Of a stretch of DNA of 64,000 nucleotides, positions 31,085 through 42,731 are shown one piece after another. A program made the position numbers and the translations under genes. The notes under the pieces were generated by a model. That model did not search any database and was not told where the DNA came from. It was given only the letters and a program-made list of their open reading frames with translations. Within the stretch, counting starts at the first letter, position 1, and every line of letters starts with the position of its first letter. Origin of the DNA: Anthracocystis setariae (lineage: Eukaryota > Basidiomycota > Ustilaginomycetes > Ustilaginales > Ustilaginaceae); the NCBI GenBank assembly GCA_928724745.1, contig CAKMXJ010000037.1, positions 434,001 to 498,000 on the forward strand, read 5' to 3'.

Positions 31085-31717
31085 ATGTATGCAAGTCGAC
31101 GTGTGTGCATGTTGCACAGCTGTGTGCGCTATGCGGCGTCTCCGTCATCTTCGCACGCACCCTCAGCCGCGGTGTTTGCGGCTCGGTTGAAGAAGAGTAC
31201 CAACATCACCGGACTCGCCGTATCCCCCTCTCCGCTGGTGGAACTCGAGGAGAGGTACCACAAGACACTCGCTGTACTCTCTACACTTTCCGAATCTTCC
31301 GTATACCGTCAGGCCACCACCGCACTCACTCAGCATCGGCTCGAAATCGTCGCCAAGGCCAACAAACAAGCGCATGCCGTCAAAACCGACGCCAATCAGC
31401 TCGAACAGATCTACAACCACGTCGAAACCCAACTCGATGCAGGCCAGTTGGAACAAGTCCTCCAACAGGCTCACGCCGAATTCAGCCTCGCTGCAAAGAT
31501 GAACGATTGGAAACCGTAAGTTCATCCACCCCCCTCCCTTTAGTTTGGATGAAAAAGTGGTTGCTGACCGAATCTTGTGGGTTTTTTTTTTCCGTGTTGC
31601 AATAGGTGGGAGCCGCTAGAGAATCCTCCAGCACCGGGACAGTGGAGTTACTTTAGCATGGCCGAGGAAGCCGGCGAAGGAGGTGAAGATCAAAACGTCT
31701 CCGGCGGCAAAAACTAG
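31085..31717 (+). CDS. NDUFA5: Complex I subunit NDUFA5 (29.9 kDa family)
   Basis: Two exons, 31085-31515 and 31606-31717, joined across a 90-nt GT-AG intron to give 180 residues. The N-terminus (MYASRRVCMLHSCVRYAAS) is basic and hydroxylated, as in a mitochondrial presequence. The conserved core begins KKSTNITGLAVSPSPLVELEERY and runs through a helical region; the second exon supplies WEPLENPPAPGQW, the C-terminal signature of the ETC complex I NDUFA5-type accessory subunit. The protein belongs to the matrix arm of NADH:ubiquinone oxidoreductase. The first ATG is chosen because it begins the presequence; MLHSC, eight residues later, is an alternative. Confidence 0.93.
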
Positions 31718-31863
31718 TTCAACCCCCCCTCGCCCTCTCTCTCTCTCTCTCTATCTCTCTCTCGTGCATTATTTGCTTCAAAACCTATTCTCCTTGCCTC
31801 TCTCTCTGTCTCTCTAACATACACATATGAGGATTCGATTGTGACTGTGATCCATTGTGCTTG

Positions 31864-32946
31864 CTACGTCTCCCAACTGCCCACACCGAGCACATGCTCT
31901 AAACACCACTTGCCATTCACGCCCTTTGCATCCAACCAGCGCACGAGCTTGCTCAGATCGCTTTTCCTGCCTCTTTCACTACCTCTTTGAGTCTCGGGGT
32001 GGTCGGTGATATCGTCAAACGTGTGGAATGCACGCGGGGTGACGGGTTCGATGAGTTTTTCCGAGATCTTTTTGTGTGATGCAGGGATGTCGCTCCAACT
32101 GGTGGTTTTGATTTCGCTCCAGAATGAGTCGAGCGTACGAGTGGCATGGGTTATCTCTTCAGCGGTTGGGTCAGCTGAGGTGAGTGGTTGTTCCAGGATG
32201 ATCAGCCCGGGTTTACCTGCTAGGAGGAAGCCTGTGAGTGGGCAAGGGGAGGTGTGTGTGGTGAGGGTGACAATGTCTTTGCGTTTCGAAGGCGTCGAGA
32301 GTGAGGGGAGGTAGAACCATGTGCGTCGAACCCATGTCGAGGCAGATGGTTGCGATTCCGAGATGATGGATCCTTCCACTGTGGGTGAAGAGGAGGAGGG
32401 GTAGAGCGGGAGGAGGTATTCGCTAACGTTTTCGATGGATGATAGAATCCAGCCTACCACATCCCCCTCCCCTTCCTCCTCCTCCTTTGGGGGTGGGGTG
32501 GATAGCAACCGATTCACCTGCTCGATGTGCTCCCTCGACACCCAACCCGGAGCATCTTTGGAATTCGTCCACATCCCCACCCCGCCTCCTCTCCCCTGAG
32601 TAGTTCTCAGAGGAAACCTTACATAAACCCAAATCGACCCATCTTGCCGATCGGCATTCACCCTCACTCTCAACCCCAACACCACCTCCTCCATCAACCC
32701 AGCCTTGATCGCCTTGGCTCGATCAAAACCAAGCTCCCCCAACCCAAGCGACAGGTAGTCCGCCAGTAATCGAATTGTCTCCTCACTTCCAACCCCAAAC
32801 CTCAACTCGTCAGCACCAGACCACATCGCACTCACCAACTCGACACTTGATAATACCCCGCTCAACTCGTCCGGTCCTAAAAGATACCCTCCTCCTCCTC
32901 CTCCTCCTCCTGCATGTGCGGGTTCGACTCCAGTCGGGCATGACAT
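31864..32946 (-). CDS. RWD-domain protein with DUF1115 (RWDD2-like)
   Basis: 360 residues from ATG 32946 (MSCPTGVEPAH); the frame is open further upstream but not as plausible coding sequence. After a Gly run, the RWD fold spans about residues 25-160 (ELSGVLSSVELVSAMW, then DGSIWVYVRFPL). The second half carries the DUF1115-type segment: WVRRTWFYLPSLSTPSKRKDI, then LTGFLLAGKPGLIILEQP, and near the end WLDAKGVNGKWCLEHVLG. This order matches RWDD2-type proteins, whose molecular role is unknown. The gene converges on NDUFA5 146 bp away. Confidence 0.82.
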   Translation of the reverse strand: MSCPTGVEPAHAGGGGGGGGYLLGPDELSGVLSSVELVSAMWSGADELRFGVGSEETIRLLADYLSLGLGELGFDRAKAIKAGLMEEVVLGLRVRVNADRQDGSIWVYVRFPLRTTQGRGGGVGMWTNSKDAPGWVSREHIEQVNRLLSTPPPKEEEEGEGDVVGWILSSIENVSEYLLPLYPSSSSPTVEGSIISESQPSASTWVRRTWFYLPSLSTPSKRKDIVTLTTHTSPCPLTGFLLAGKPGLIILEQPLTSADPTAEEITHATRTLDSFWSEIKTTSWSDIPASHKKISEKLIEPVTPRAFHTFDDITDHPETQRGSERGRKSDLSKLVRWLDAKGVNGKWCLEHVLGVGSWET

Positions 32947-33339
32947 GATGGTACTGTATGTGTGCGTTGCGCAAAGTTCCGCCCCCCTCTGCGTCCCAGA
33001 GATGCAAGCTTTCGAATTTGCCTTGTTACGGTTGGATGATGATGGTGTGGCCAACATTCCAAACCCAACAAGAGCCGTGAAGCTCAAAAAGCGCCCCCCC
33101 CGGGGCAATTTTCGCATATTTCTCAACTTTGAAAAAATCTAACATTAAATCCACTTGACAGCTTTTTCCCTCCATCTTGAACTTTGAAGCCTTACCGCAC
33201 ACTCTGGGTCCCTGCCATGTTTGTTTGTGTATGGAGGGGTGGGGGGGAAGAGCATCACCAGCTCGTTGCATTGGATTGCATACGCCATTACCAAGACCGC
33301 CCGCCACCTACTTTCCAATCTACATCACCAACCATTCCA
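32947..33339. other. Intergenic region RWD protein / RCF2
   Basis: 393 bp between two minus-strand genes. It contains short C and G homopolymers (about 33094 and 33239) and no recognisable gene; it must hold the RWD gene promoter and the RCF2 3' UTR. Confidence 0.6.
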
Positions 33340-34061
33340 CTACTGCGTCTTTCGCGTCTCCTTCTCCTCGGACTCTTGCGGGACGAACTCTCTCCAGCTA
33401 TGATCATTCGCATGCCTATGCTGTCGAATGATGCTATCACCCGCACTGGGGATCTGGGTGATTGCGGCCATTCCTAGCAGACTAGCCAGCGTAATCCCTT
33501 GCGCCCATACTCTTGCTTGGACCAACTTTTGTGCAAAAGTCATGGGCTGGGTATGGATGTAGGCAAAGACGCCGCCCATGCTGGTGGCCCAGGTTGCTGC
33601 GACGATGGCAAATTTGTTTTCTTTGGCCCAGGTGAGCGTTTTGTCCGTGGTGGAGAGTTGGTTCCATTCGGATTGGGTGCGCGAGAGATGTTTGCGTTGG
33701 AGCGCGGCGCCCGAGTCGGTGTAGTGTGCCTGGTCAAAAGCAATCCCGGCCTTGTCCGCCATGATTACGCCGCTGCCGATGGCGATGGAGGAGACGAAGA
33801 ACAGTTTGATCGCAGGCGTCAGCGAGCGGAACGCCGGCCAGGTTCGGTTGAGTAGGTATGCGGACGGGGCGGAGAATCCGAGGCCTAGCCCAAAGCCTTT
33901 CGCCGCCGCAGAAACAGACGCCTTGTACTGACTGTATATCACCAATAAGCAAACAACTACTGTCAGTAAAGGTAGAGCAAGGAGGAAAGGGGAGGGAGGA
34001 AAAGGACTTACGCTTCACGACGCTCCACATCACCAACATCCCGATGTGTCCCATACGACAT
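33340..34061 (-). CDS. RCF2: Respiratory supercomplex factor RCF2-like
   Basis: Two exons, 34061-34012 and 33931-33340, joined across an 80-nt GT-AG intron; the product is 213 residues starting MSYGTHRDVGDVERREAQYK. Two hydrophobic segments lie in the N-terminal half (about residues 25-65). A HIG1-like C-terminal unit contains LSTTDKTLTWAKENKFAI, ATWATSMGG and FAQKLVQARVWAQGITLA, closely resembling yeast Rcf2. Rcf2 is an inner mitochondrial membrane protein that associates with cytochrome c oxidase and the III-IV supercomplex. The exon 1 start is chosen because it gives a clean frame and a normal donor (GTAAGT). Confidence 0.9.
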
Positions 34062-34665
34062 TTTTGTATCCCTACTACTATCTTGAACGTTCTGATAAGA
34101 GCAAGCGGATTTCGACGTCAATCGAAGCCAAGGTTTTCGTCAATGATGATGATGATGAAGAAGAAGAAGAAGTGGAAGAAGATGGGGAGAGAAGAAGGAA
34201 ACACATATTCATTCTTGGCGTCATCTTCCGGCTTGCCCGAAAGTGAGTAATTATTTTCCTCCCGAAAAGAAAAGTGGAGGTCTCCCTACGCCAACGCCAC
34301 AGCCACACAGCCCCACCGAAAACCATCGGAACACCTAAGCTGTCTCGTTCCGATCCTTCCCTTAATCTACCCGAACCCCAACTATGATAATGCCACTCAA
34401 CACTACTTCCTCCAATCACGTCCAGCCCCCCTTCCCTCGCAACCCTCTCACTATCCCAGCATTGAAAAACACAAAGAGCGTCTGACATTGCCTTACTGAT
34501 CGACAACCTAACTAAAAGAGTGTGGATATTATATACTGTATATAAACTGGCATTTGAGTTTGGCATGCAGTAAACGAAGCAACCGCGGTCAAAAAGGGGA
34601 CCAAGAACAAAACAAGCAGACTCTGATATCAAAGCCATATGACGAAGACGAACCAACCTCACCAA
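34062..34665. other. Intergenic region RCF2 / kinase
   Basis: 604 bp holding the RCF2 promoter and the kinase 3' UTR. A GAT/GAA triplet tract (about 34142-34170) and a TATACTGTATATAA stretch (about 34530-34545) stand out. No gene is seen. Confidence 0.6.
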
Positions 34666-37600
34666 CTACACAACCGGAGCACCCCCCACATCCAACACCC
34701 ACTCACGCCTCAACCTTCCACTCACCAACTTAAACGTGCTCAACGCACCCTTCTCCTGAACCACCAACACACTCGTTGCAAACACCACCACCACCGCCGC
34801 CGCCCCGCCTCCCACACTCAATGCCGGCGATGGCAATCCATTCACCCCACCCAAAGCATTTCCGTTCAGCATCAACCCCAACCCGCTCCCCATCGCCGGC
34901 GAGCCCACCGGCAGCATATTCAGCTCCACCCTGAACCGCAACGGCTTAGCCGCAGTCGAGACCCCATTCGACTCGCGGTACTCGTTCATCGTGCACTTGA
35001 GCGTCGCATGCTGAACATCCGAACTGTCATCCATCGCAACCCGAACCCCATACATCTGCAACCGACGCATCACCTCCCCCAACGTCTCCGACAAGTTCTC
35101 CGTCGACATGAGCGTAAACGTCGCCGGCTTCCAATTGAACAACCCTGCAAACCAACTATCCTTCTTACCCGGCGCGGCTCCACTCGCCGTGCTCGGCGAA
35201 ACAGGCGTCATCGGCGGCGAAACCACACCGCCCCCCACCCCACTTCCAATATCCAACCCGAGCCCAGGATTCAGTTTCTGCACCCGAGTCGACGTCTGTG
35301 TCGCGCGCGAACTTCCGCTCGTCGTCGACGGTTGAGCAAAGATACTAGCCAACGTCGCAGGAGCCTGGCTCGAATCGTAAGCAATCGAGCGAATGGTGGC
35401 TGCCTCGAGCTGCGCAGCTTCCTGCTTGGCATCCTTGTGACGACGCAGACCTAGCAGCGAGCGCTTGCGACCCATCCCAGTACTACCAGCGCTGATGTTG
35501 CTAAACACGCTCGTCGGCCTTGAATCCGCCGCCGAACGCACCGAGTTCCTCGCGCTGGCCGTCGACGTGCTGGCAACACTCGACCTCGCACCAGTCCCCG
35601 TCTTATCCGGCAGCGACAGGGGCGTCGTCAGCTCACCGGGACTCAAAGGCGTCATCGGCGTCGAAGGCGTATACGTCTGCGAAGCCTGCGATACCGACCG
35701 CACGCTCTCCGCCTCGCTGACGTCGTCCTCGGCATCCTCGAACTGGTTCACCTCCGATTTCTTGGCACGCGGAGCCGCTGCCGCCGCCGCCTGCTGCTGC
35801 TGCTGCTGCTGCTTTTGAAGCACCATCGAAGTCTTCAGCTGCTCGATCTTAGACTGGAGCCCATCCGGCTTGTCACCCGTGGCACGGATCGATGCCAACT
35901 CGTCCGCGATCTCCTGGAAGAACTTCTGCATGGTGGCATCGCCCACCTGCGGCACCTGGATCGACGGTGCCGCATGCGTCGTGTGCGCACGCACCGTGGC
36001 GGGTCTTTGAGAACCCGGCTTGGTCGCAGCTTGAGACGGCGCAGCCACCGCACCGAACGTCGCCTTGGTCGGCGACACCGGTCGCGATGAAGCCCGCCCG
36101 GGCAGTGCCAGCGGTGGCATCATCTCGGAGCCAGAAGCGCGGTTGGCGCGCGAGCGTGCTGCCAGCATCGAGACTGACGACGTGTTGGAGCTCGACGACG
36201 TCGAAGCCGTGGTGGACGCCACCGAGACAGGAGGTTCGTACAGGCTGGCGATGGCCATGCGCGCCGAAGTCGGTGCACTGCTGGTGGTGGTGGCGGTGGT
36301 GCCAGGTTTGGTGGGCGAAGTGTTGCGTCGCTGCAAGTCTACCTGAGGGCGCTCGTTCCGCTGAGGCGAGGCAGATTGGAGCGAGATCTGCGGCAAAACG
36401 TAGTTGTCGAGCCGAGCACTCGACGGCCCGGCTGGCTTGGATGTAGAAACCGCCTTGAGCTTGGATGGCGAAGTGTACGGATCCATCGCAGCCGGCGATT
36501 CGAGCGGCGACGGTCGCAGCCGAGGCGAAGGGTTGACAGGCCGAACGTGAGGCGAGACGATCTTGGTAGGAGTGATATCGGTAGCACGAATAGGCGTGGT
36601 GTTGTATACCGACCCCTTCTCTGGTGTGCTGTGCCTTCGCTCCATATCGACACTCTCAAGCCTAGGAGACGACGGAGCCGAACTACCAGCCGGTCCAGGA
36701 GCATCTCCCGTCCGTCGTGGCCTCGCCTTTTCCTTGGCCGCACTCGACGCTGAGAGCAGCGCATGCGCTGGTGCAGCCGTCGCGGTGACAATCTGCTCGC
36801 TCATAAAGTCGTCGTCCATGTCATCCTCGTCATCTGCCGAGTGATTCTCCCGGTGAGCCACCAAGAGTGTGTAGAACGTCTTCTGCCAGCTCGGACCGGG
36901 CGCCAGCAACTCCTTGACAATATCCTCTTCGCTCAGCTCGGACCAGAGCGTCTTGAGATTGCCGAGAATGTCAACGTCGATGGTATCCAGCGTCAACTGC
37001 TCCATCTGCAGCGTCTCGAGCGACGTCGACACCGGATTCACCGACGACTCCTTGCCGTTGTTGGTAAACCACGGATGTCGCATGATGTCGGCCATCTTGA
37101 TGCGCTTCTCCGGATCCACTTCGAGCATCCTCCAGATCAGATCCTTGGCAGCAGGCTCGAGCCACTCGGGCATCATGAACTTACCCGCTCGCACCTTCCC
37201 CAGCAGCTGCTGGATGTTAGGGTCATCGAAGGGCAGACGACCACACAGCAGCGCAAACAGGATGATCCCGCACGACCAAATGTCGCTAGCGGTCCCCTTG
37301 TACCTCTTGCCGCTGACGATCTCGGGACTGGCGTAGTGCGGCGAACCGCAACTGGTCTCGAGCATCTTTTCCGTAGGTTGCAGAGCAGCCATGCCGAAAT
37401 CGGCCACCTTGACAATCTTTTTGGTCTCGTCCAGCAACAGGTTTTCCGGTTTCAAATCACGATGGCAGATGTTGAACCTATGGCAGTAGTCCATGCCAAA
37501 GATGATCTGGCGGAAGTAGCCTCGTGCATCGCGAGGAATCAGCTTGCCCTGCGCAACAAGGTGGTCGAACAGCTCACCACCGGCGACGTATTCCATGATC

Positions 37601-38343
37601 AGGAACCTGTTGCATTGATAAACACAGGGCGGGGGGGGTGTCAACTGGGTCAGTAACAGTTCGCTGTTGTACATAGCGAGTGTGTTTGCGACAATGTCGA
37701 GTACCAAGTGAGGGTAGACTTACAGATCCTTCGACGTCTCGTATACGTCCCACAGCCCGAGCAAATTGGGATGCTCGATCAGCTTCATAATGACAATCTC
37801 CCTCTCGATGCCAAGGATCATCTTGTTCGCCTTGACGTCGGCATCGCGCAAGCTCATCCTACTGGCATTGATCAGCGTCCTGGGAATAATCTTGACCGCC
37901 GCCCTCTGCCCAGTCTGGTCATGCACAGCTAGACGAACGCGACCGGAAGCACCTTGCCCGATCAGTTTGTCGAGCCTCCAATGACCAATGTTCTTGGGGT
38001 CGTTGTGATGGCGCTTCTTTTCGCGCTCGAGACGCGATGTCGGTTTGGGACGCTCAGCCGCAGCAGCAGCATTAGCAGATTGCTGCGGTGGTCTGCGATC
38101 TACGGCAGGTACGGGTTGTTGACGTTGAGATGCATGATGGCTGGTGGCTGTGTGGTGGGAAGGACGATGATTTTCGGAACCAGTGGCTCGGGTCGAAACC
38201 ACATTGGCTCCAGCTTTGCGGTTGGCTAATGCGACGTACGCCTCTGCCGCTGTTGGTCGGCGGTTCTGCACATCTGTCGCTTGCAAAGGTCCACCTTTGA
38301 AAGGAGGGATGGCCTGAAGCACGGGTCGCTGAGATGCAGCCAT
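34666..38343 (-). CDS. NIM1/Gin4/Cdr2-type Ser/Thr protein kinase
   Basis: Two exons, 38343-37724 and 37606-34666, joined across a 117-nt intron inside the kinase domain; 1186 residues. After a disordered N-terminus the kinase domain runs from about residue 120 to 385: glycine loop IGQGASGRVRLA, AAVKII lysine, HRDLKPENLLLD, ADFGMAAL and CGSPHYASPE. KRYKGTASDIWSCGIILFALL is typical of the NIM1/Hsl1/Gin4 branch. A long Ser/Pro-rich region with a Gln/Ala run follows, and the C-terminus (KDSWFAGLFNWKPATFTLMS) looks like a KA1-type lipid-binding module, as in yeast septin-associated kinases. Likely role: coupling cell shape or septins to mitotic entry, inferred from the family. Which paralogue it is (Gin4, Hsl1 or Cdr2) is not resolved. 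Confidence 0.92.
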
Positions 38344-39177
38344 GTTGAACGGTGTTCACTTGGAGGCTGTGCCCAAAGCCTTGGTGTGGTTGTTGGACGG
38401 AAGCACTGTTTCGATGATCAATCGATCGCGTTGGGTCTGACAGCGTTGAGATGAGTTGTACAGCGACGTTTGGAAACTCGAGTGCACTGCTTGTCCGAAA
38501 TTCGTCGCCTTTGCGACGATTGAGACGACAGGTGGGTTGGATACTGATGCTGTTCTTGCTTTTGTTGTTGAGACTGCAGTATGTTCAAAAGAATGTGGAA
38601 ACGTGTTCGATCGACCGAAGTGGTGATTGGTCGATGCAGGTGGCCGAGCAACGACGACGACGACTTGGTGGGGGAGAAAGGGGGGGGTAAGATGGGAAAG
38701 GTGGAGAGGAGGGGTGGATTGTGGGAGCTGGAGACAAGTGGAGTGGATGTAGTATGGTCAAGACGAAGGATGCTGGTGAGGGGCGACAAAGTGTAGCAAG
38801 CGAGGGGAGGCGTCGAGAGGGTGAGGTGCGGATGGTGAATAGAGAGGAGGTCGACGAGGGTGGAAAGAGGATTGGATTGGATTGGATTGCTTTGCTCTGG
38901 TTGCTTGGCAGTGGTTTGGTCGCGGCAAAGAAAAGAGACCAGAGAGAGAGAGAGCCGCAGCTGCAATGGACTCAGTTACAGTCGGCGAGGGAACGGCAGT
39001 TCCGATTGAGACGGCGATAGACAGAGGCAGAATGTGAGGAGCGAGACAAAGAGAGACGCCAGAAAGCACAGTCAGCTCGCAGCGGATTTGCTGCAGAGGA
39101 TCAGACAGGTGTTGGTGTGCTTGTCGAGCTCAAAAGAAAGAGAGGCAGCTCGACAGCAGTCACTTGTCGGGAGAGCC

Positions 39178-39225
39178 GGGCAGGGCAGGGCAGGGCAGGG
39201 AAGGGCAGGGAAGGGCAGGAAAGAA
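39178..39225. repeat. (GGGCA)n/(GGGAA) pentamer repeat
   Basis: About eight degenerate GGGCA/GGGAA units, G-rich on the plus strand, in the gap between the kinase and CENP-O genes. Confidence 0.8.
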
Positions 39226-39548
39226 AAGCAGGCATCTGACCGCCAATGTTTGGCAAACGAGAGCGTTACAGTAACGGGCTGTGTTGTTCTTGGAAAGCTC
39301 CGAAACAACTCGTGCAGGCGACGGCAGAACAACACTGACGCCAACACTGAAGCGAGGGCAAACGAGCTCGAGGCTGGTGACAGATCAAAACACGGAGCAG
39401 AAACGACGAGCAAGAGCGCATCAACAGTGGAGCAGAGCGTTGCGTTGGGTTACTGTGGCGGAGTTTTGCCAGACGATCGACATCTTGCTGCATCAACATT
39501 GCGGTAAGCTTTTTCGAGTCGTTCTCGCTCAGCCTCCCTCCCTCCCTT

Positions 39549-39586
<38 letters not shown>

Positions 39587-42008
39587 AATGCGCGCTGCCA
39601 GCCGCCGCTCTAGTGACAAACTTTCGAACACTACGCATGCTGCAGCAGCCTTCTGCAGCATGGTGATCGCCTTGAGGCTGCCCATCCGTATGCTTGTTCT
39701 GTCTCAGACTGACGATTCCTGTTTGCTTTCGCACTATCCATTTAGCCGCGCCTAAGTGCGCGGCGAGGACCAAGCCTAGTAATGCACTTTCACACGGCTG
39801 GCTTCTTCGAACCATGATGTTGAGCGAGCACTAGCAGCTTCATACAGCGATAGGTGTGCCTGGTACCTAGACTGAAACACAATAGGCCAAGCACATGCAA
39901 TAAGCTGATGCCAAGTACTAGACCGGACAAGGCGTTTCAGCCTCGACGTCTTGGAGACGAGCCGGGGCATGGACATGAGCATGAGCATTGGCTTGTCCGC
40001 AGCACTGCATGCTGCGACAGCCTCACCCGAGGTGCCTCTCGCTGATATAAACTCAGAGTACATATTCTAGGAGAGTGACGGGAGAGAGGGCAGCTAGTGG
40101 TGCAAAGTGGGCTCGTGTACTGCTGCAAACATGAGGGAGAGCTACTGTAGCCCGTTGAACAGTCAGTCGGGGCAAGTTGATCGCTTGCAGCTCGCAGCTT
40201 GCAGTGACGGAGGGAGAAAGGCGTCAGAAAGCAGGGTGACATGCCTCGTAGGAAAGGATGGGACAGTGGCTAGCTTCCTTGACCTACCAAAGGCTTGACA
40301 TAGGGGCTCGAAAGCCGGAGCAAATGCCTCGTCACAGTCGATCAGAGCTGTGCAAGAAGGATTGATTCGGCTCGCGACGCGCACATCCAGCGGGAGCATT
40401 TGCATGGCGTCCATGACTATTTGGAGCTGGTCACTTGGTATTCTCATGCTTTTCGGAACATCCGCATTCATTATGAAACGGTCAGGTGTTCGGGCGAGGG
40501 ATCAACATTGCAGTATGAAGGGCCCAAGCCAACTGATGAGTTGCATCACGTTTGCATCGGCAGTTCGGCGATGTGGACAGCAGAAGCAAGCTGCGAGGCC
40601 GAGTGCCAAACTTGGCGGAACCTGCAGCACCACGTCGTCGTCGTCGTCGTCTTCGTAAGGTAGTTGTGGTGATGGCGGCACAATTCCAGTGTTTTGAAAC
40701 TCGCCCATCGAACAGTGCTGACCGAGAATCAGATGCAGGCATGTGCAGCTCGTCCGGCATGTCTCTCTCCTCTGTCTGCTTTAGTTTTTTTGGCAGTGCA
40801 GTAGCAGTCTGTGTTGGTTTCAGGCCAGAGACGCGTCCCAGCCACTGGCACACTGCATCTTTTTAGTGAATGAATTATTGTAAACAAGCAGCTATGCAGC
40901 TCGCAGCCTTGCGCTTGGCTGAAAATCAAGTTTGACGCGGCTACACTACACTATACGGTACTTACTGTATGAAGCTAGGAGAGCATGAAATCGACGCTGG
41001 GTTGCCAGTCGAATCATCATCTTTCTCGAAGTCGACTCGAACGAATGCTTCACAGTGTACAGTTAAACTAGTGCTTTATTCAGCTCTCTCTGTGGATCGG
41101 ACTGTATATGAGCCCTGCCAAGTCTGCCGACGTTCAACTTGCATCGTGCCTACGGTTGTAAAGTATGAATAGTCTGGCAATCTTGATCAGCAGTCGCTCC
41201 ACATCATGATCTTATTCAGATCAACTCCATCCTAGATCGAGATCGCCTCATCAGACTTCTTGAGTGAACAGAACATTCGTTCCTAACAGCAGCGAGTCTA
41301 GATCCTTTGCACTCTTTTTGCCAGCGTCGAGAACTGTAGAAGATGAACAACCCGTCTAGAGAGCGCGAGGGTGTATCGACTATCGAATCGAGTTGATGAC
41401 GCTCCTAAACATATGAGAAAGCTCGTTTGGAACAGATCTCTTGATCTTGTTTCGAATGCTTCATGACCTCTCTCTGTTGCTCTGGAGCGGAGCTATGCTA
41501 TCTTGTGCACGATGATGCTGTTTGGCATGTTCCACCTGTTGCTCCCGATGAAGCCCTCAACATCGACAACAGAGACGAAGGGGGGAAGGGTAGAGGTCCA
41601 CACAGTCTATAGTTGTTCTTGTTCTTTGTTCGAAGGTTCTCCTCAACTCAACTGCGGCGAATGCTTGCCCTTGGCCTCCAACCTCAAGCCACACCGTTCT
41701 GAGCTCGTTAGCGAACAGGGTTTGCTGGATACAGAAGAGCAAGTCTGGAATGCTCTTGGACGGACCCACACACTGAGTCGACGCTGTTTTGGTTTGAGCC
41801 TACGCAAGCTTTGGAAATGCAGCCTGTGTTTGACAGGTGGGCATTTTGAATTGTGCGAAATCAAAACGCGCCTCGGGCAGACGCTTGAATTCCGTCTCCG
41901 GTCAGCAGCCTCCATCACCGAGCCACGTCTTGGAAGCTGCATCCAGACTACAGTCACAGTGCTGTCTGTACTTGTGTACTGATGTTGGCTGTGACCAGCT
42001 ACGGTCTC

Positions 42009-42035
42009 TTTTTTTTTTTTTTTTTTTTTTTTTTT
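42009..42035. repeat. T27 homopolymer tract
   Basis: An uninterrupted run of 27 thymines in gene-poor DNA. Confidence 0.95.
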
Positions 42036-42731
42036 GTAGAGAGCATGTTTTCGCATCCTTTGCTTTGAAGCGGACTGGTTCGGCCGTTTCGAACGATGAG
42101 GGCGATCGTAGATGCCAGGATATCGGTTCCCGATCCCCCAACCCTTGTTCTTGAGCACTAGGCGGTGTCACATCTTTCTTTCTATGATCGGTTTGCTGTG
42201 ACATGATTGGGTCGTCTCCAAGCCTGACCTGTGCTGCAGTGGCACTTGGGGGCAGAATGGGGAAGCACAATAGCCTACGAGCTATGCAGTCTTGTATTGT
42301 GCAAACTTCGAAGATGAACTTCTGCCTCTCTCTCTCTTTTTTTTTTTTTTGGAGATTAATTCGACCCCATTTGTTTTTCTTTTCTTTTCATTTTTTTCAC
42401 TTTTTGGCTTATTTGAAATTTCGAACCCTTTTGACTGCTCGAACCAACACTTGGGCTCTGGCTTGCAGTTCACAAGTCGCGTCGCGTGTTGATCAGCGTT
42501 CTCGGCGCTTCAAGTCGGCAGTCAGTCAAGTCATCGGCGATTCCACACCGATCCAGACATGTTGGGCAAGCTCACTTGTTACAATCACCACTTGTCCACT
42601 TCATCACCTCATCCTCATCACCACCAACAGCGCCGACAACTGTGCAAATATACCCTCAACACCACTCGCACGCACACACACCGGCCATCGTGTCCTAATT
42701 GTCCCCTGCACCAACCTCACAACTCGTCAGG

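Larger units (their letters stand above)
38344..42731. other. 4.4 kb gene-poor region
   Basis: Upstream of both the kinase (minus) and CENP-O (plus). It contains GGGCA-type pentamers (about 39178-39225), a CT tract (about 39545-39585), a GTC triplet run (about 40634-40655), a T27 run (42009-42035) and a T-rich patch (about 42338-42420). Sequence from about 39.7 to 42.5 kb looks less GC-rich than coding DNA. ORFs on both strands are short or low-quality, and none resembles a known protein or transposon. Confidence 0.55.

Noticed and set aside
32920..32945. A second B-box-like sequence (GGGTTCGACTCC)
   Set aside because: It lies inside the first codons of the RWD gene (minus strand), and no tRNA fold is apparent.
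41512..41982. A 156-codon plus ORF in the 4.4 kb gap
   Set aside because: It has an ATG and a short hydrophobic start, but no recognisable domain, a mixed composition, and a comparable ORF on the opposite strand.
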